Positions 22,301-30,062 of a stretch of 64,000 nt of DNA are shown here, one piece after another. Position numbers and translations under genes: made by a program. Position 1 is the stretch's first letter; each line of letters starts with the position of its first letter. The stretch is from Ciona savignyi (Eukaryota; Chordata; Ascidiacea; Phlebobranchia; Cionidae): positions 383,435 to 447,434 of the forward strand of contig CH003364.1 in assembly GCA_000149265.1 (NCBI GenBank), read 5' to 3'. The notes under the pieces are model-generated. The model ran no database searches. It saw only the letters and a list, made by a program, of their open reading frames with translations, and was not told the DNA's origin.

Positions 22301-25131
22301 ATTTCATTTTTAGACTTGCGGTCCAAATGATTAAGCCGCCACTCACATATAGTTTATCACTGTCTATAAAAAAACGTCATACGAAGAAATACAGTCCATT
22401 ACTAGTTAAAATCAGAAAGTACAAATGCGTCAAGCGACGCACAAATAGGGCCAGAATAAAATATCCTGCTGGCCGTAGTTTTCCCCATATCTGTGCTAAG
22501 CGGGCCTTGCTTGAACCCAGTGAATTAATAGATTAAACATAAACTAAAATGCAAGGTGACTGACTATCTTGTATAGTATGTTAAAAAAGCTTGGTCAATT
22601 CGATTATGCGCTCAGTACCCTTAACCAGTACTTGTCAACTATTTTTGGAATCGTACACACTTTTAACATTTACTTAAAACCTTGTACGTCACGGTTTTCA
22701 CAACACAATACACTATAAATGTATCAATGTTCATGAAAAAAACACCAGTTAAGGTAAATATTTATTACCATCAGGTCAGAATCATAATTGTGTCAATTTA
22801 TATTGATACTCTGACACCTGGTATGAAAGTAGATTCACTATTTTGTTCTATAGTATGTTTACACCCAGTACAACCTATTATAATTGTACACCCTTTAAAA
22901 ATGTTGATACATCCTTGTGTGTACAATACATACGGTTAAAAAGCACTGCCCTTAACGAGGATATTGTTAAAACCACCACATTTCCCTGCTCTCGGGGATA
23001 AATACGATTATCCCATCATACAATTTTCACCATAAATTCCAACCCAGCGATCAGACTCGCCAGTGGATGGAGGTGAACGACTTGGCCGATATGGAGCGCA
23101 AGATCGCCCTCTACCGGTCAATGTTCTACTGGAACACAAGTTCCGATCGGAGCTCCAATTACATCAAAGTGACCTCGCTTCGAATCGAGTTAATCGCCGG
23201 AGGGTTGAACCGCGACCAAGAGGAATATGTTATCGCAAAAATCGAACCAAACCGTTTCAGAGAGGTGGGGATATTTGGTAGGGGGAGAAAGAGGAAGGAT
23301 ATTCATGTCTATCCCCGGGAAAACCAAGGGAATTAACACACGGGCAATCGTCAGATCACCTCGCGCCCACCTTCGGGTTGCTTTTGCAATGTGTTGAGTA
23401 TGATTCACATGTTACTTTAATTTTTAGAAGCCATTAACCCCCTGGATTCTGGCAATGTCCGTTAATTGCCTTGTCCAAAGACACAGCTGACTAGCTATCG
23501 ACGAGTTTTGAACCTGCAACCCTTCGGTTGTAAGGCGTCTCACTAAACCACCAGACTATAAACCGGTAGAAAATATACGGAGACACTACAGTTACTCATA
23601 TATAAGTTCAGTAACTGCCATTATTCACATTATATTACTTTACGTATTAAAAACACCAATGTTTACTTGTCAGGTATCGTTCATCGACTATATGGCATTC
23701 ATACCCCTTTTCCTCACCACCCACGAGTCCATTGTCAACAATCCGTTGGACATGTCGCGCAACAAATTTACTCAGAACAAATTACTTGAGCCCATGAGAG
23801 ATCTGGTATGACGAATTTTCAGATTTTCTTTAGCTTATTTTACTACCGGACAACAACCGCTAAATGCCTTTTAAATAACGTAATTGATTAGGATAGAATA
23901 CGAAATTCATGTTTATACCCATGAATTGAAAAAACGCAATTTTATATCGGATATCAAACCGTTGGTAACTGGGTTTGTCTCGAAATCTGTTAAAATGGCA
24001 AGACAACATTCTGTATTTGTATGTTAGTCGGATGTGTAAATCGTCTAGCTGTACAAAGTTTATTTTGCGGTTGTTTTGTTCTACCAATAGGCTAATGCAG
24101 TTGCACTTGTAGTACACCGTTACATGAGTTTAATGGAATAAGATTATTTAAAATGTCTCATGTTGGATACAACACGCTGCAGTAGTTCTAGTAACCCATA
24201 TATGGGAACGAGTAATCTGACTATTCTTATATTATTATAACGCCATTTTGAATCATCGTTTTTATATGTTTACGAGTTGGTCTTGTTAACGGTTCGATTA
24301 CAAAACTATCTTGTGTAAAAGGTACCTCTTGGACGGCCCATGACTCAAGTGGGAGCAAGCACTATGAAGTCGTTCCCGATACCATACGAATTCGAAGTTT
24401 CTCAGGGGTAAGAATCAGTGAATAAGTTTGTTTTGTTTTTTTGTTTTTTTATCGGGCTAAGTTTCGAAACCGCATCGGACTCGTCAAAAAGTTTTTTTTT
24501 ATATATTTATTACTGTGTGTATGTCGGTCCCGTCAACCATTCGGCCACACGACTCTACGAGTAAATGTTTTTGGGGGATATTTGAAATGGATCTCTTTTT
24601 TACCGTGCCAAGTTTCGAACCCATGATGGGCTCGTTACTAGGACCGTTTTTTTGTAAAAGAGTCGTTATATGTATCGATCGCGTTAACCATTCGGCTTTC
24701 TACATTTGGATGGACCACGTAAGCCGCTACAACGTGGGCAATCATCACCTTACCCGATATCGACGGTCGTTTTGCAGGAGCTATTACTCTGTGTGCATAG
24801 GTTAATATTACCTCACTTCGCACGAAGTTGATTTTATCAAAGTTCCCTCTACTAAATCCCTTGGAGCGGAGGATAATTATGTTTATTCCCGCGGAATGGG
24901 AAAACTCAAGAGGCGTTAACACACGGGCAATCGTCAGATCACTTCGCGCCTACTTTCGTGTTGTCGAAGCTATTGCATCGTGTTGTGTATGATATAAATA
25001 AAATAGGCCTACTTACAAAAATATAACCATATTACAGGCCAGATCGAAAACGGATTCGACTTCGGATTCCCCAGCCACCAGTGCCATCTACCGGCAACAG
25101 TCGGCGAGATTCATTTGCCGACAGCTTTTAG
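4322..25131 (+). CDS. Large K/R-S/D-rich protein with C-terminal EF-hand-like domain (27 exons, 1894 aa)
   Basis: I do not recognise this protein. Exons: 4322-4674, 5109-5239, 5700-5788 (weakest), 7931-8145, 8406-8560, 9795-9973, 10527-10664, 11464-13066, 13258-13381, 14357-14495, 14889-15052, 15582-15841, 16352-16442, 16502-16774, 17345-17494, 18123-18292, 18654-18722, 18789-18935, 19570-19781, 20090-20194, 20620-20728, 21357-21511, 22089-22213, 23048-23264, 23674-23805, 24322-24407, 25038-25131. All phases agree and the total is 5685 nt. The start is the first Met after an in-frame stop at 4298. Residues 1-420 are charged, with a Cys pair (ECWRC) near 240. Residues 421-1434 are KKGK/RRHR/SDSD low complexity resembling RS domains. 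Residues 1626-1835 look like an EF-hand array: loop DVDENSVINMDE (1654-1665) keeps the calcium-binding positions with Ser for Gly at position 6, followed by degenerate hands (VTFKMFAVICS, VSFIDYMAFIPLF). Calcium-responsive scaffolding or RNA-associated roles are only guesses. Donors at 18293 (GTTGGT) and 19782 (GTCCGG) are weak. Confidence 0.8.
7325..7562. mobile_element. hAT-like MITE, family 1
   Basis: Ends are aaggggtcggcaacc and ggttgccgacccctg (terminal inverted repeat of about 15 bp). It is flanked by gtttatag (7317-7324) and gtttatgg (7563-7570), an 8-bp target duplication with one mismatch, typical of hAT. There is no transposase, so it is non-autonomous. It sits in an intron of the EF-hand gene. 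Confidence 0.85.
8232..8375. mobile_element. Truncated hAT-like MITE, family 4
   Basis: Starts tagtgctccgcaacc and shares the interior (gcacattgcagtcaaaattg, then gcgaagtgtctgata) with the fuller copy at 53170-53363. The right terminus is missing. It ends about 30 bp before the splice acceptor at 8405. Confidence 0.7.
8818..8941 (+). repeat. SINE A, 3' part
   Basis: Shows the family A 3' block: ctccggtaacccggcggtgg, gaggtgatctgaca, then ttcacgggcataaacatgaa. The tRNA-like head is absent. Confidence 0.75.
9285..9390. repeat. Minisatellite, unit about 28 bp
   Basis: Roughly four degenerate copies of a unit containing tatattgtagtgtagagttta, abutting the hAT-like element at 9390. Confidence 0.7.
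9390..9723. mobile_element. hAT-like MITE, family 1, carrying a nested SINE B
   Basis: Left end caggggtcgg and right end ctgacccct are inverted. The inner sequence shares the family 1 segment (tatgcatgggtataaaattt, inverted relative to 7325-7562). A SINE B copy at 9573-9668 interrupts it. Flanking gtagtgca and ctagtgca match at 7 of 8 bases, a possible target duplication. Confidence 0.7.
9573..9668 (-). repeat. SINE B copy nested in a hAT MITE
   Basis: Contains gggctcgtcactaggaccg, then gtcggtatatgtatcggtcg and cattcggccacacgg, all family B consensus blocks in reverse. It inserted into the older hAT-like element. Confidence 0.75.
10156..10438 (-). repeat. SINE A, near full length
   Basis: Starts with the reverse of the 3' end (tatgtttatccccgtg) and ends with the reverse tRNA-like head (ggcgacgcactaaccgacca). 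It lies just upstream of the exon at 10527. Confidence 0.8.
10703..10908. mobile_element. hAT-like MITE, family 1, intact target duplication
   Basis: Termini caggtgtcggcaacc and gtttgccgacccctg are inverted. A perfect 8-bp duplication ggctaatt flanks it (10695-10702 and 10909-10916). About 206 bp, with no coding capacity. It is intronic, 38 bp after the exon ending at 10664. Confidence 0.9.
13766..13836. repeat. 36-bp tandem duplication
   Basis: Two nearly identical copies of a unit with cttgatattacaatttaatg followed by cat-gataccttaa. More degenerate echoes continue after the SINE B that follows. Confidence 0.75.
13838..13951 (+). repeat. SINE B copy
   Basis: Forward copy: gtgtggccaaatggttaacg, cgaccgatacatat, gagctcatcatgggttt, then a poly-A-like end. 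Confidence 0.75.
14617..14760 (+). repeat. SINE A, 3' part
   Basis: Contains gggttctactgaattaaagg, cgattgcccgtgtgtaa and attcacgggaataaacataa. The tRNA-like head is missing. Confidence 0.7.
15438..15552 (+). repeat. SINE B copy
   Basis: Forward copy with cggtcgtgtggccgaatagt, gcgaccgatacatatg, cagcatgggttcgaacctta and an A-rich tail. It ends about 30 bp before the exon at 15582. Confidence 0.8.
15911..16027 (-). repeat. SINE A fragment
   Basis: Reverse 3' block: ttcatgtttatccctacatg, then aatcgtcagatta and cgcgcccaccctcgg. It runs into the minisatellite at 16028. Confidence 0.7.
16028..16110. repeat. 21-bp minisatellite
   Basis: About four copies of a unit built on catttatccattgagttcaa in an intron of the EF-hand gene. 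Confidence 0.8.
16840..17100 (-). repeat. SINE A with an internal 63-bp tandem duplication
   Basis: Reverse copy. The segment containing atgttcattcaatgtagtag and cccatctttccactgggttt occurs twice in tandem, about 63 bp apart. The copy is joined head to head with the forward copy that follows. Confidence 0.8.
17098..17338 (+). repeat. SINE A, near full length
   Basis: Forward copy: gcgacgcctttcacccgaac, gtccttgggcaaga-like block, cggtaacccggtggtgg, then a 3' end that stops 3-6 bp before the splice acceptor at 17344. Confidence 0.75.
17525..17836 (+). repeat. SINE A, near full length
   Basis: Forward copy starting at the tRNA-like ggcctggtcgattagtgcgt and ending cattcacgagaattaacata plus a tatcc-rich tail. 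It begins about 30 bp after the donor at 17495. Confidence 0.8.
19267..19552 (+). repeat. SINE A, full length
   Basis: Forward copy from cgcatagcttggtggttaag, through gttcttgggcaaagcactta, to tattcacatgaataaacata. It ends shortly before the acceptor at 19569. Confidence 0.85.
20331..20608 (+). repeat. SINE A, full length
   Basis: Forward copy: gactagcgtggtggttta, ggtttctggttcgaaactga (B-box-like), ctccggtaacccgacggtgg. It ends just before the acceptor at 20619. Confidence 0.85.
21551..21838 (-). repeat. SINE A, full length
   Basis: Reverse copy from aggataggataaggtattca to ggcgtcgcactaaaccgcca. The tatcc-like tail is next to the exon ending at 21511. Confidence 0.85.
21860..21992 (-). repeat. 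SINE B copy with small insertion
   Basis: Reverse copy: accgagccaagttttaaacc, cacgatgggaccttca, then about 20 extra bases, then gtcggcatgtgtatccgtcg and ccggccacacgaccgta. Confidence 0.75.
22264..22493. mobile_element. hAT-like MITE, family 2, intact target duplication
   Basis: Left end cagggttgggcaac; right end ggccgtagttttccccatatctg in degenerate form. A perfect 8-bp duplication tgctaagc flanks it (22256-22263 and 22494-22501). It is intronic and encodes nothing convincing. Confidence 0.85.
23283..23568 (-). repeat. SINE A, full length
   Basis: Reverse copy starting 18 bp after the donor at 23265 (aaggatattcatgtctatcc) and ending ggcgtctcactaaaccacca. Confidence 0.85.
24452..24555 (-). 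repeat. SINE B copy
   Basis: Reverse copy with gggctaagtttcgaaaccgc and ccattcggccacacgact blocks. Confidence 0.7.
24597..24705 (-). repeat. SINE B copy
   Basis: Reverse copy: gtgccaagtttcgaacccat, gatgggctcgttactaggac, gtatcgatcgcgttaaccat. It is about 40 bp from the previous B copy. Confidence 0.75.
24867..24992 (-). repeat. SINE A, 3' part
   Basis: Reverse 3' block (ggcaatcgtcagatcacttc, then gcgcctactttcg). The tRNA-like head is missing. Confidence 0.75.
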
Positions 25132-25454
25132 TTACTTGCTTGCATTTTATGTACAAAATAGAATATTGTAAAGCGCATTTTGGTATAAGCACAATTTTGA
25201 TGCATCCTCCACTTAAGATTGGCCGATACGATTAAACCGTATAAACCGTTTTTTTCCCGTGCTCCGAAGATAATGCTTTTAGTTTGTGCTTATAGCCATA
25301 TCCATACTGCATTAAAAAAATCCAATATTTCAACGTTTAAGGTCAATTAGAAAATATCTGTTATGTGAGATAATAACATTTTAGGAAAGACATAGCGGTC
25401 TAGTTCTAATCGATATGACAAAGCTTAGTATAGGACACTCCTGATTTTTTGTTA

Positions 25455-25533
25455 GGTAGCTATGATATTTATGTACTATCCCCGTGAATGGGAAAACGCT
25501 AGTGGCGTTAAACATGGGTAACCGCTAAATCGT
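25455..25533 (-). repeat. SINE A fragment
   Basis: Reverse 3' end: actatccccgtgaatgggaa, then cgttaaacatggg. It directly precedes a forward copy. Confidence 0.7.
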
Positions 25534-25534
25534 C

Positions 25535-25823
25535 GGGTCGGTTGGTCTAGCGGTTAAGTGCGTCGCCTTTCAATCGAAAGGTTGCAGGTGCGAAATTGCT
25601 CGCTAGCTAGTCGGTTGTGTCCTTGGGCAAGGCACTTTACGGACATTGCTTGAACCCAGCGGATTAATGGGTTCTACTAAATTGAAGAAACGTATCCATA
25701 TACAACACACTGCAATAGCTCCGGTAACCCGACGATGGGCGCGAGGTGATCTGACTATTGCCCGTGTGTTAATCCCCTTGGTTTTCCCATTCACGGGGAT
25801 AAACATGAATATCCCATCCTTAA
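25535..25823 (+). repeat. SINE A, best-preserved reference copy
   Basis: Full-length forward copy. The tRNA-like head ggttggtctagcggttaagt plus the B-box-like ggttgcaggtgcgaaa is followed by gtgtccttgggcaaggcact, cggtaacccgacgatgggcg, and ends ttcacggggataaacatgaa and tatccc. The head is consistent with a Pol III promoter. It may correspond to a composite SINE described from Ciona, but I cannot check this. Confidence 0.85.
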
Positions 25824-25832
25824 TTACCTCGT

Positions 25833-25985
25833 CTGGCTATTGTAGTGTGTTGTAGCCTATATGATTTGATACTTTACTTTTAGCAGTTAGTAGAAACCAT
25901 TAATGTAGTGAGTCTGCAATGTCCGCTAAAAAAACCCTGACTTATCGATCTAAAGCCGACGCACTGACTTATCAATCTAACTCGC
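25833..25985 (-). repeat. SINE A fragment
   Basis: Reverse fragment: ctattgtagtgtgttgtagc, then agaaaccattaatg and gccgacgcactga. Confidence 0.65.
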
Positions 25986-26510
25986 CGTATAGTTGAAATC
26001 CCACTCGCGTGGTAGCACGATTCATTTTTAGATTTCCCCGAGCTTATAGAAAACAGACATATTGGTGTGTTAAATATGATAAGTACATTAAATAATATAA
26101 AGTCTTATTTACCCATTATTCCATTTTTTAAATAAAACTCAACTTTGTGCCTCCTTAAATATAGATCTAACCCTAAATTTGTGCTTATCGAAAAAATTTA
26201 TTAATTCTTAAGCAAAAATATAATATAAAGCTAATATTAAGTATAAAAATTGTTAAGTAATTTAGATAAAAATAAGTTTAAACTAACAGAGTTTTAATTC
26301 CTACTTCCACAACCCGTGTTAATGCGTTTTGGAACTAAACGGGAATTCCCCTGATTATACTCTCATTTACTTTTACCTTCAGATGACGATGGTACGTAAT
26401 TTATAGTTTATGTGGGGGTCAAATGACTAAAACGTAGGTGTGTTGTGAATATAATTGGAATTTTAAAGCAAGTTATTAGGTTGTGTCGCCAACGCTGTTT
26501 TCAATATTTC

Positions 26511-26975
26511 ATGGCGTCATCGATTCTAGAAGAACCAGCTTGCAAACTGTTTTTGAAGCAATTGCAATCTGCTGAGAATTGTCCGAGCAAAGGCGACAAG
26601 TTTAATAAGTGGAAAGTACATCTTAGCGCGAATACTCACGTTTATGTCACTAATGCCTGGGTACAAGGAACTGTGGTAAAAATAGACAAAGATACATTAC
26701 TTGTTGACGATGGCACAGGTCTCGCGATCGTCACAGGATTATCGAAAAACCCAGTTCCCTGTACTTCTATAACTGAAGGAAACACTGTGATGGTGATCGG
26801 ATATATTTCCAACACAAGTATGTCAGGCAATTGTAGTGAGAGTGAAAATGACCGGACGCTGTGCGCTAAACTTAAAGCGATTAAAGTAACAGAGATTTCA
26901 CAGAATAGGAATTGTAGAGTGGGGACATGGTGGGAGGGTGAAGTGCACCATGCACAACATGAGATGGTTTTATAA
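26511..26975 (+). CDS. RMI2: RecQ-mediated genome instability protein 2 (RMI2)
   Basis: OB-fold subunit of the BLM-TOP3A-RMI1-RMI2 dissolvasome, which resolves double Holliday junctions in the nucleus. The 154-residue single-exon frame matches the family core. AWVQGTVV corresponds to the human VWMQGRVV strand, LLVDDGTGLAIVTGL to the next OB strands, and NTVMVIGYIS to YVMVMGVV. The run AIKVTEIS, then WWEGEVH, aligns with VKMTDLS and WELEVED near the C terminus. Human RMI2 is 147 residues, so the length fits. The start at MASSILEE is preferred over an upstream in-frame Met at 26445 because the preceding 22 residues look like translated leader. SNAPC5 follows about 400 bp downstream on the same strand. 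Nothing looks broken. A different OB-fold protein is unlikely given the collinear motif matches. Confidence 0.9.
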   Translation: MASSILEEPACKLFLKQLQSAENCPSKGDKFNKWKVHLSANTHVYVTNAWVQGTVVKIDKDTLLVDDGTGLAIVTGLSKNPVPCTSITEGNTVMVIGYISNTSMSGNCSESENDRTLCAKLKAIKVTEISQNRNCRVGTWWEGEVHHAQHEMVL

Positions 26976-27371
26976 CTTTGTTTTTCATTGTGCTTATTTT
27001 CTATATTCTTGCATATATATTTGTAGGCTTTCATAGGTAAAGTGGTACCGATACTCACCAGCTAACCTATCACTAGTACTCAGTTAGACTCTCGTTATCA
27101 GACAAACACAAAATCACAACAACCCATGCCATACGCAAATTTGCTACATATTCCAATCTTTTTTTTGAACACAGAATTTCTTGTGCCACTTCTCTTTATT
27201 TTGTAACCTAAAAATAATTTCCTCTAATGGTAACCATTTTGTTTTTTAACATAATTTTTGATAATTACCTTGCATATAGCGGGTAGTGATGTAGTATTCT
27301 TTATACACCTATTTTTAACATTATTTCTCTGTTGTAGAGCTCATTTAAGCCAACTTTTAAATATAGCTGAT

Positions 27372-27584
27372 ATGTCGAAGCAGATTTCTGTATTAGAAGA
27401 GGAAGCAGTAAAGCTCAAAGAGGTGAAAGAAAAACTCCAAGACCAACTCCGTAGGCTTCAAGTTGAAGAATTGGCTTTGAGGAACCTTGTTCAAGCTCAG
27501 GCCAAGGATTCCAAGAAAGGAAATCAGGACTTAGGGAGTACTTCAAAGCAAGAGTTTTCTACGTATTCAACTCTTGAACAGTGA
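27372..27584 (+). CDS. SNAPC5: snRNA-activating protein complex subunit 5 (SNAPC5/SNAP19)
   Basis: Small coiled-coil subunit of SNAPc, the nuclear complex that binds the proximal sequence element of snRNA genes and recruits Pol II or Pol III. The 70-residue product is a leucine-rich coiled coil at residues 5-40. KLQDQLRRLQVEELALRNLV closely matches human LHDQLNRLKVEELALQSMI. The human protein is 98 residues with an acidic tail; here the tail is short and Ser/Lys/Gln-rich with no acidic run. The start is the Met just before the coiled coil. An acceptor-like tttctctgttgtag ends at about 27338, so a 5' UTR intron or trans-splicing is possible. The last codons and stop lie in the first unit of a 112-bp tandem duplication. 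The gene lies between RMI2 and NDUFA7 on the same strand. Confidence 0.88.
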   Translation: MSKQISVLEEEAVKLKEVKEKLQDQLRRLQVEELALRNLVQAQAKDSKKGNQDLGSTSKQEFSTYSTLEQ

Positions 27585-27780
27585 ACATGCATTTTTACAA
27601 ACTATGTTAATGCATTATGATCTGGCACTATATCATTGGTTTTAAAGAACAAGGAAAATATTACATTCTATGTATTCAAATCTTGAACAGTAAACATGCA
27701 TATTTACAAACTATGTTAATGCATTATAATCGGAAACCACATCATTGGTTTCAAAAGACATGGAATATATTTTATTTTCA
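27550..27780. repeat. 112-bp tandem duplication covering the SNAPC5 stop
   Basis: Two diverged copies, each holding tattcaa-tcttgaacagt, then acatgcat-tttacaaacta, tgttaatgcattat and catcattggttt. The first copy encodes the SNAPC5 C terminus with TGA. The second has the same residues followed by TAA, and lies in the 3' UTR. Confidence 0.85.
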
Positions 27781-28247
27781 AGTTATGAACATTTCTTCTA
27801 CATTTTGACATCGCAGAAACAAAGAAATGCATAAAGTAGTAAAGCACAAAAAGTTCAACACTTAAGAGCGCTCTGATATACCATAACACTGGTGTCAGAG
27901 GGGTATTAAGTTATACCGCACTGTTATTACACTTATTTATTGAGTTTTCAGGCATCTTTGGTCAATTCTCTCCTTTTTTGATTATTTAGGAAAATAATTT
28001 GGGCACACATTAAGAAAAATGAAATTTATACAACTGTACTGCTAATGAAAAGTGATTTACCAGTATCTGTTATGAAACAAATTATTCTAGATTATGTTAC
28101 TTGGTATATTTCATCAAATTTTCATTGTTTCCATCAAAAATGGCTTATTTTATTTTTTCCCTACATTTACGAAAGATATTTATAATTTTACTTTTTTTAG
28201 GTGTAGGCAAAAAAATATATCTTAAAAAAGAAGAAAAGGCTTTGGAA

Positions 28248-29717
28248 ATGTCTAAGCAGTCCCCCATCATATCCATGCTCACAAAGTATTTGGGAGTGGT
28301 AGGTCTTTCTTAGTAATCATTTAATAGGCTAATATGGATAAGATATATTTATTTTTACTTGAAATAATTTATTTCGAGCGTCTTGTACCTACATTTGGTT
28401 GCTGAAACCTTTCCAACATGTTGGTTATGTAATAGTGCTAGATTTTTATCAATATTTCATTACAATTGACCAAGGAGCAATACCTATTAAATGCCATATC
28501 AAAGATGGTCAGAAGACAAGTCAAACCATCGGGGTCAGAAGACCCCGGCCGAACTACACACTTGGCTGCTTATGACCTGTCTCCTTATCCTCAAAACTAC
28601 ACAATCTTATACCACTACATGTTACTTAATGCTAATCGTTGATTTTAAATCACAGAGGAGGAATAAGATGTGGCTTCGATACAAGGAAGACATGTCACCA
28701 AGGTTTTTCTTTTCATTCCAGATTCTTTAAGTTTTAATTATTATGATGTGTTATCTATGGTTTGGACTTGGGAATAAAATAGGATAAGATGTTTATGCTT
28801 ATGTAAAGGGGAAAACATAAGGGGTGTTAAGACATGGGACCCTCGGGTCACCATGGCTATTGCAGTGTGTTGTGTATGACTTTTTAGTAGAACCCATCAT
28901 TCCACTAGGTTTAAGCAATGTTCGTTAAGTGCCTTTCCCAAGGACATAACCGACTAGCTCGCAGTCATTTTCGAACCTGCAACGCATTGCTCAAATAAGC
29001 TAATCGACTAAAGACACATAATCACAAAATGTTAGGTCTGTGTTCCTGGTTTTGCTGTTTAGGCATACTACTCTCTTTGATCTGGCTGTGACCAAGTGTA
29101 GAAAATGTAACACCAGTGTGAACTGATTAGTACACTGTATATATAATGTACACATTTTTCCAATCGTAAATGCTCTTATACTTTATGGAAGACATCATCA
29201 ATAGTTATCAAAAGAGGATTTTATCAGTGCCTTCTTGGCATTTGAGATTCTGCACTTTCCTCACAGTCTTGTTCTAATTATAACACATCAGCCAAAAGGT
29301 GATGGAATCGATTCACACTCACATAACTTTTCTACCCCCAGGACGATCCCCAAACCTAACATGCCACCGGGATCTAGTAGCAAGCTCTCCAACAACTACT
29401 ACTATACCAGGGATGCGAGGAGGGAGATCGCTCCTCCTGTTGTCTTGTCCTCCAACATCACTACTCAGATCGCTGCAGGGGAAGCCCCTAGGTATGCTGT
29501 GTTGAATAAGATGGTCATGTTTATCTGCACTGGTTGAGAACTCTGTTAACAATGTGTAATAGAGACTTTTGTTTTTAGTTTAAGCCATTGACACAGTGGT
29601 TTCTTACAATAAACGGTAATTGCCTTGTCAGTGAGTAAATTTACTACTTTGATGCTTATCAGGGGCGGCGAGTTCCAGGCAACCCTTGGAATTTGGAGGT
29701 TAAAGTTCGATAATTAA
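28248..29717 (+). CDS. NDUFA7: NADH dehydrogenase 1 alpha subcomplex subunit 7 (NDUFA7)
   Basis: Accessory subunit of mitochondrial complex I on the matrix side. Four exons: 28248-28298, 28656-28702, 29342-29491 and 29663-29717, joined in consistent phase to give 100 residues (human 113). Exon 1 encodes MSKQSPIISMLTKYLGV. Exon 2 has KMWLRYKEDMSPR, matching human KLQLRYQEISKR. Exon 3 has the diagnostic KLSNNYYYTRDARRE (human KLSNNYYCTRDGRRE), then PPVVLSS (human PPSIIMSS). Exon 4 is less certain: it was chosen by phase and by ending IWRLKFDN, comparable with the human RWELSSDQ tail. There is no cleaved presequence, as expected for this subunit. A reverse SINE A lies in intron 2. The donor after exon 2 (GTTTTT) is weak, but the protein match across the junction supports it. 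Confidence 0.88.
28777..29010 (-). repeat. SINE A copy in an NDUFA7 intron
   Basis: Reverse copy: ctattgcagtgtgttgtgta, cccatcattccactaggttt, ggacataaccgactagctcg. The head end is degraded. Confidence 0.75.
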
Positions 29718-29937
29718 AAAAAAACGTTTTTAAACGTTTTAAATATTTTCGGCAACTTCATGTCTTTTACGTTAGTCTACTTGTAGTTATAACCGTTACC
29801 GCGTTCATTATTATTTCGAAAGGTTACTTTACCGACCACATTTAATTTGTCGTAATTGCGTTGTTTCTATTTAACGCATTGTGTGCCAGCAACACAACAG
29901 ATAAGCATAGTTAGTTTATAAACTTCAATTATACATA

Positions 29938-30062
29938 ACACCATTCACACGTCGATTGTTTGATTGTCTACGTAATATAAGCAACCATTCACACGTCGAT
30001 TGTTTGATTGTCAACGTAATATACGCAACCATTCACACGTTGATTGTTTGATTTTTAACTCA
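29938..30062. repeat. 45-bp tandem repeat, three copies
   Basis: Three copies of a unit containing caaccattcacacgtcgatt followed by gtttgattgt-aacgtaatat. Copies differ by only a few bases. Confidence 0.9.

Larger units (their letters stand above)
25132..26510. other. Intergenic region between the EF-hand gene and RMI2
   Basis: Holds the 3' UTR of the upstream gene, a cluster of three SINE A pieces (25455-25985) and about 500 bp of AT-rich sequence before RMI2. A pyrimidine-rich acceptor-like ttaccttcag ends at about 26383 and could serve a 5' UTR exon or a spliced leader; this is not shown. Confidence 0.4.

Noticed and set aside
25535-25610. Possible tRNA gene
   Set aside because: A- and B-box-like motifs are present but the cloverleaf stems do not close, and the sequence continues into the SINE A body; the same holds for SINE B heads.
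28491-28730. 79-codon plus frame in the NDUFA7 region
   Set aside because: Mostly intron; only 28656-28702 fits the protein family and the joining phases.
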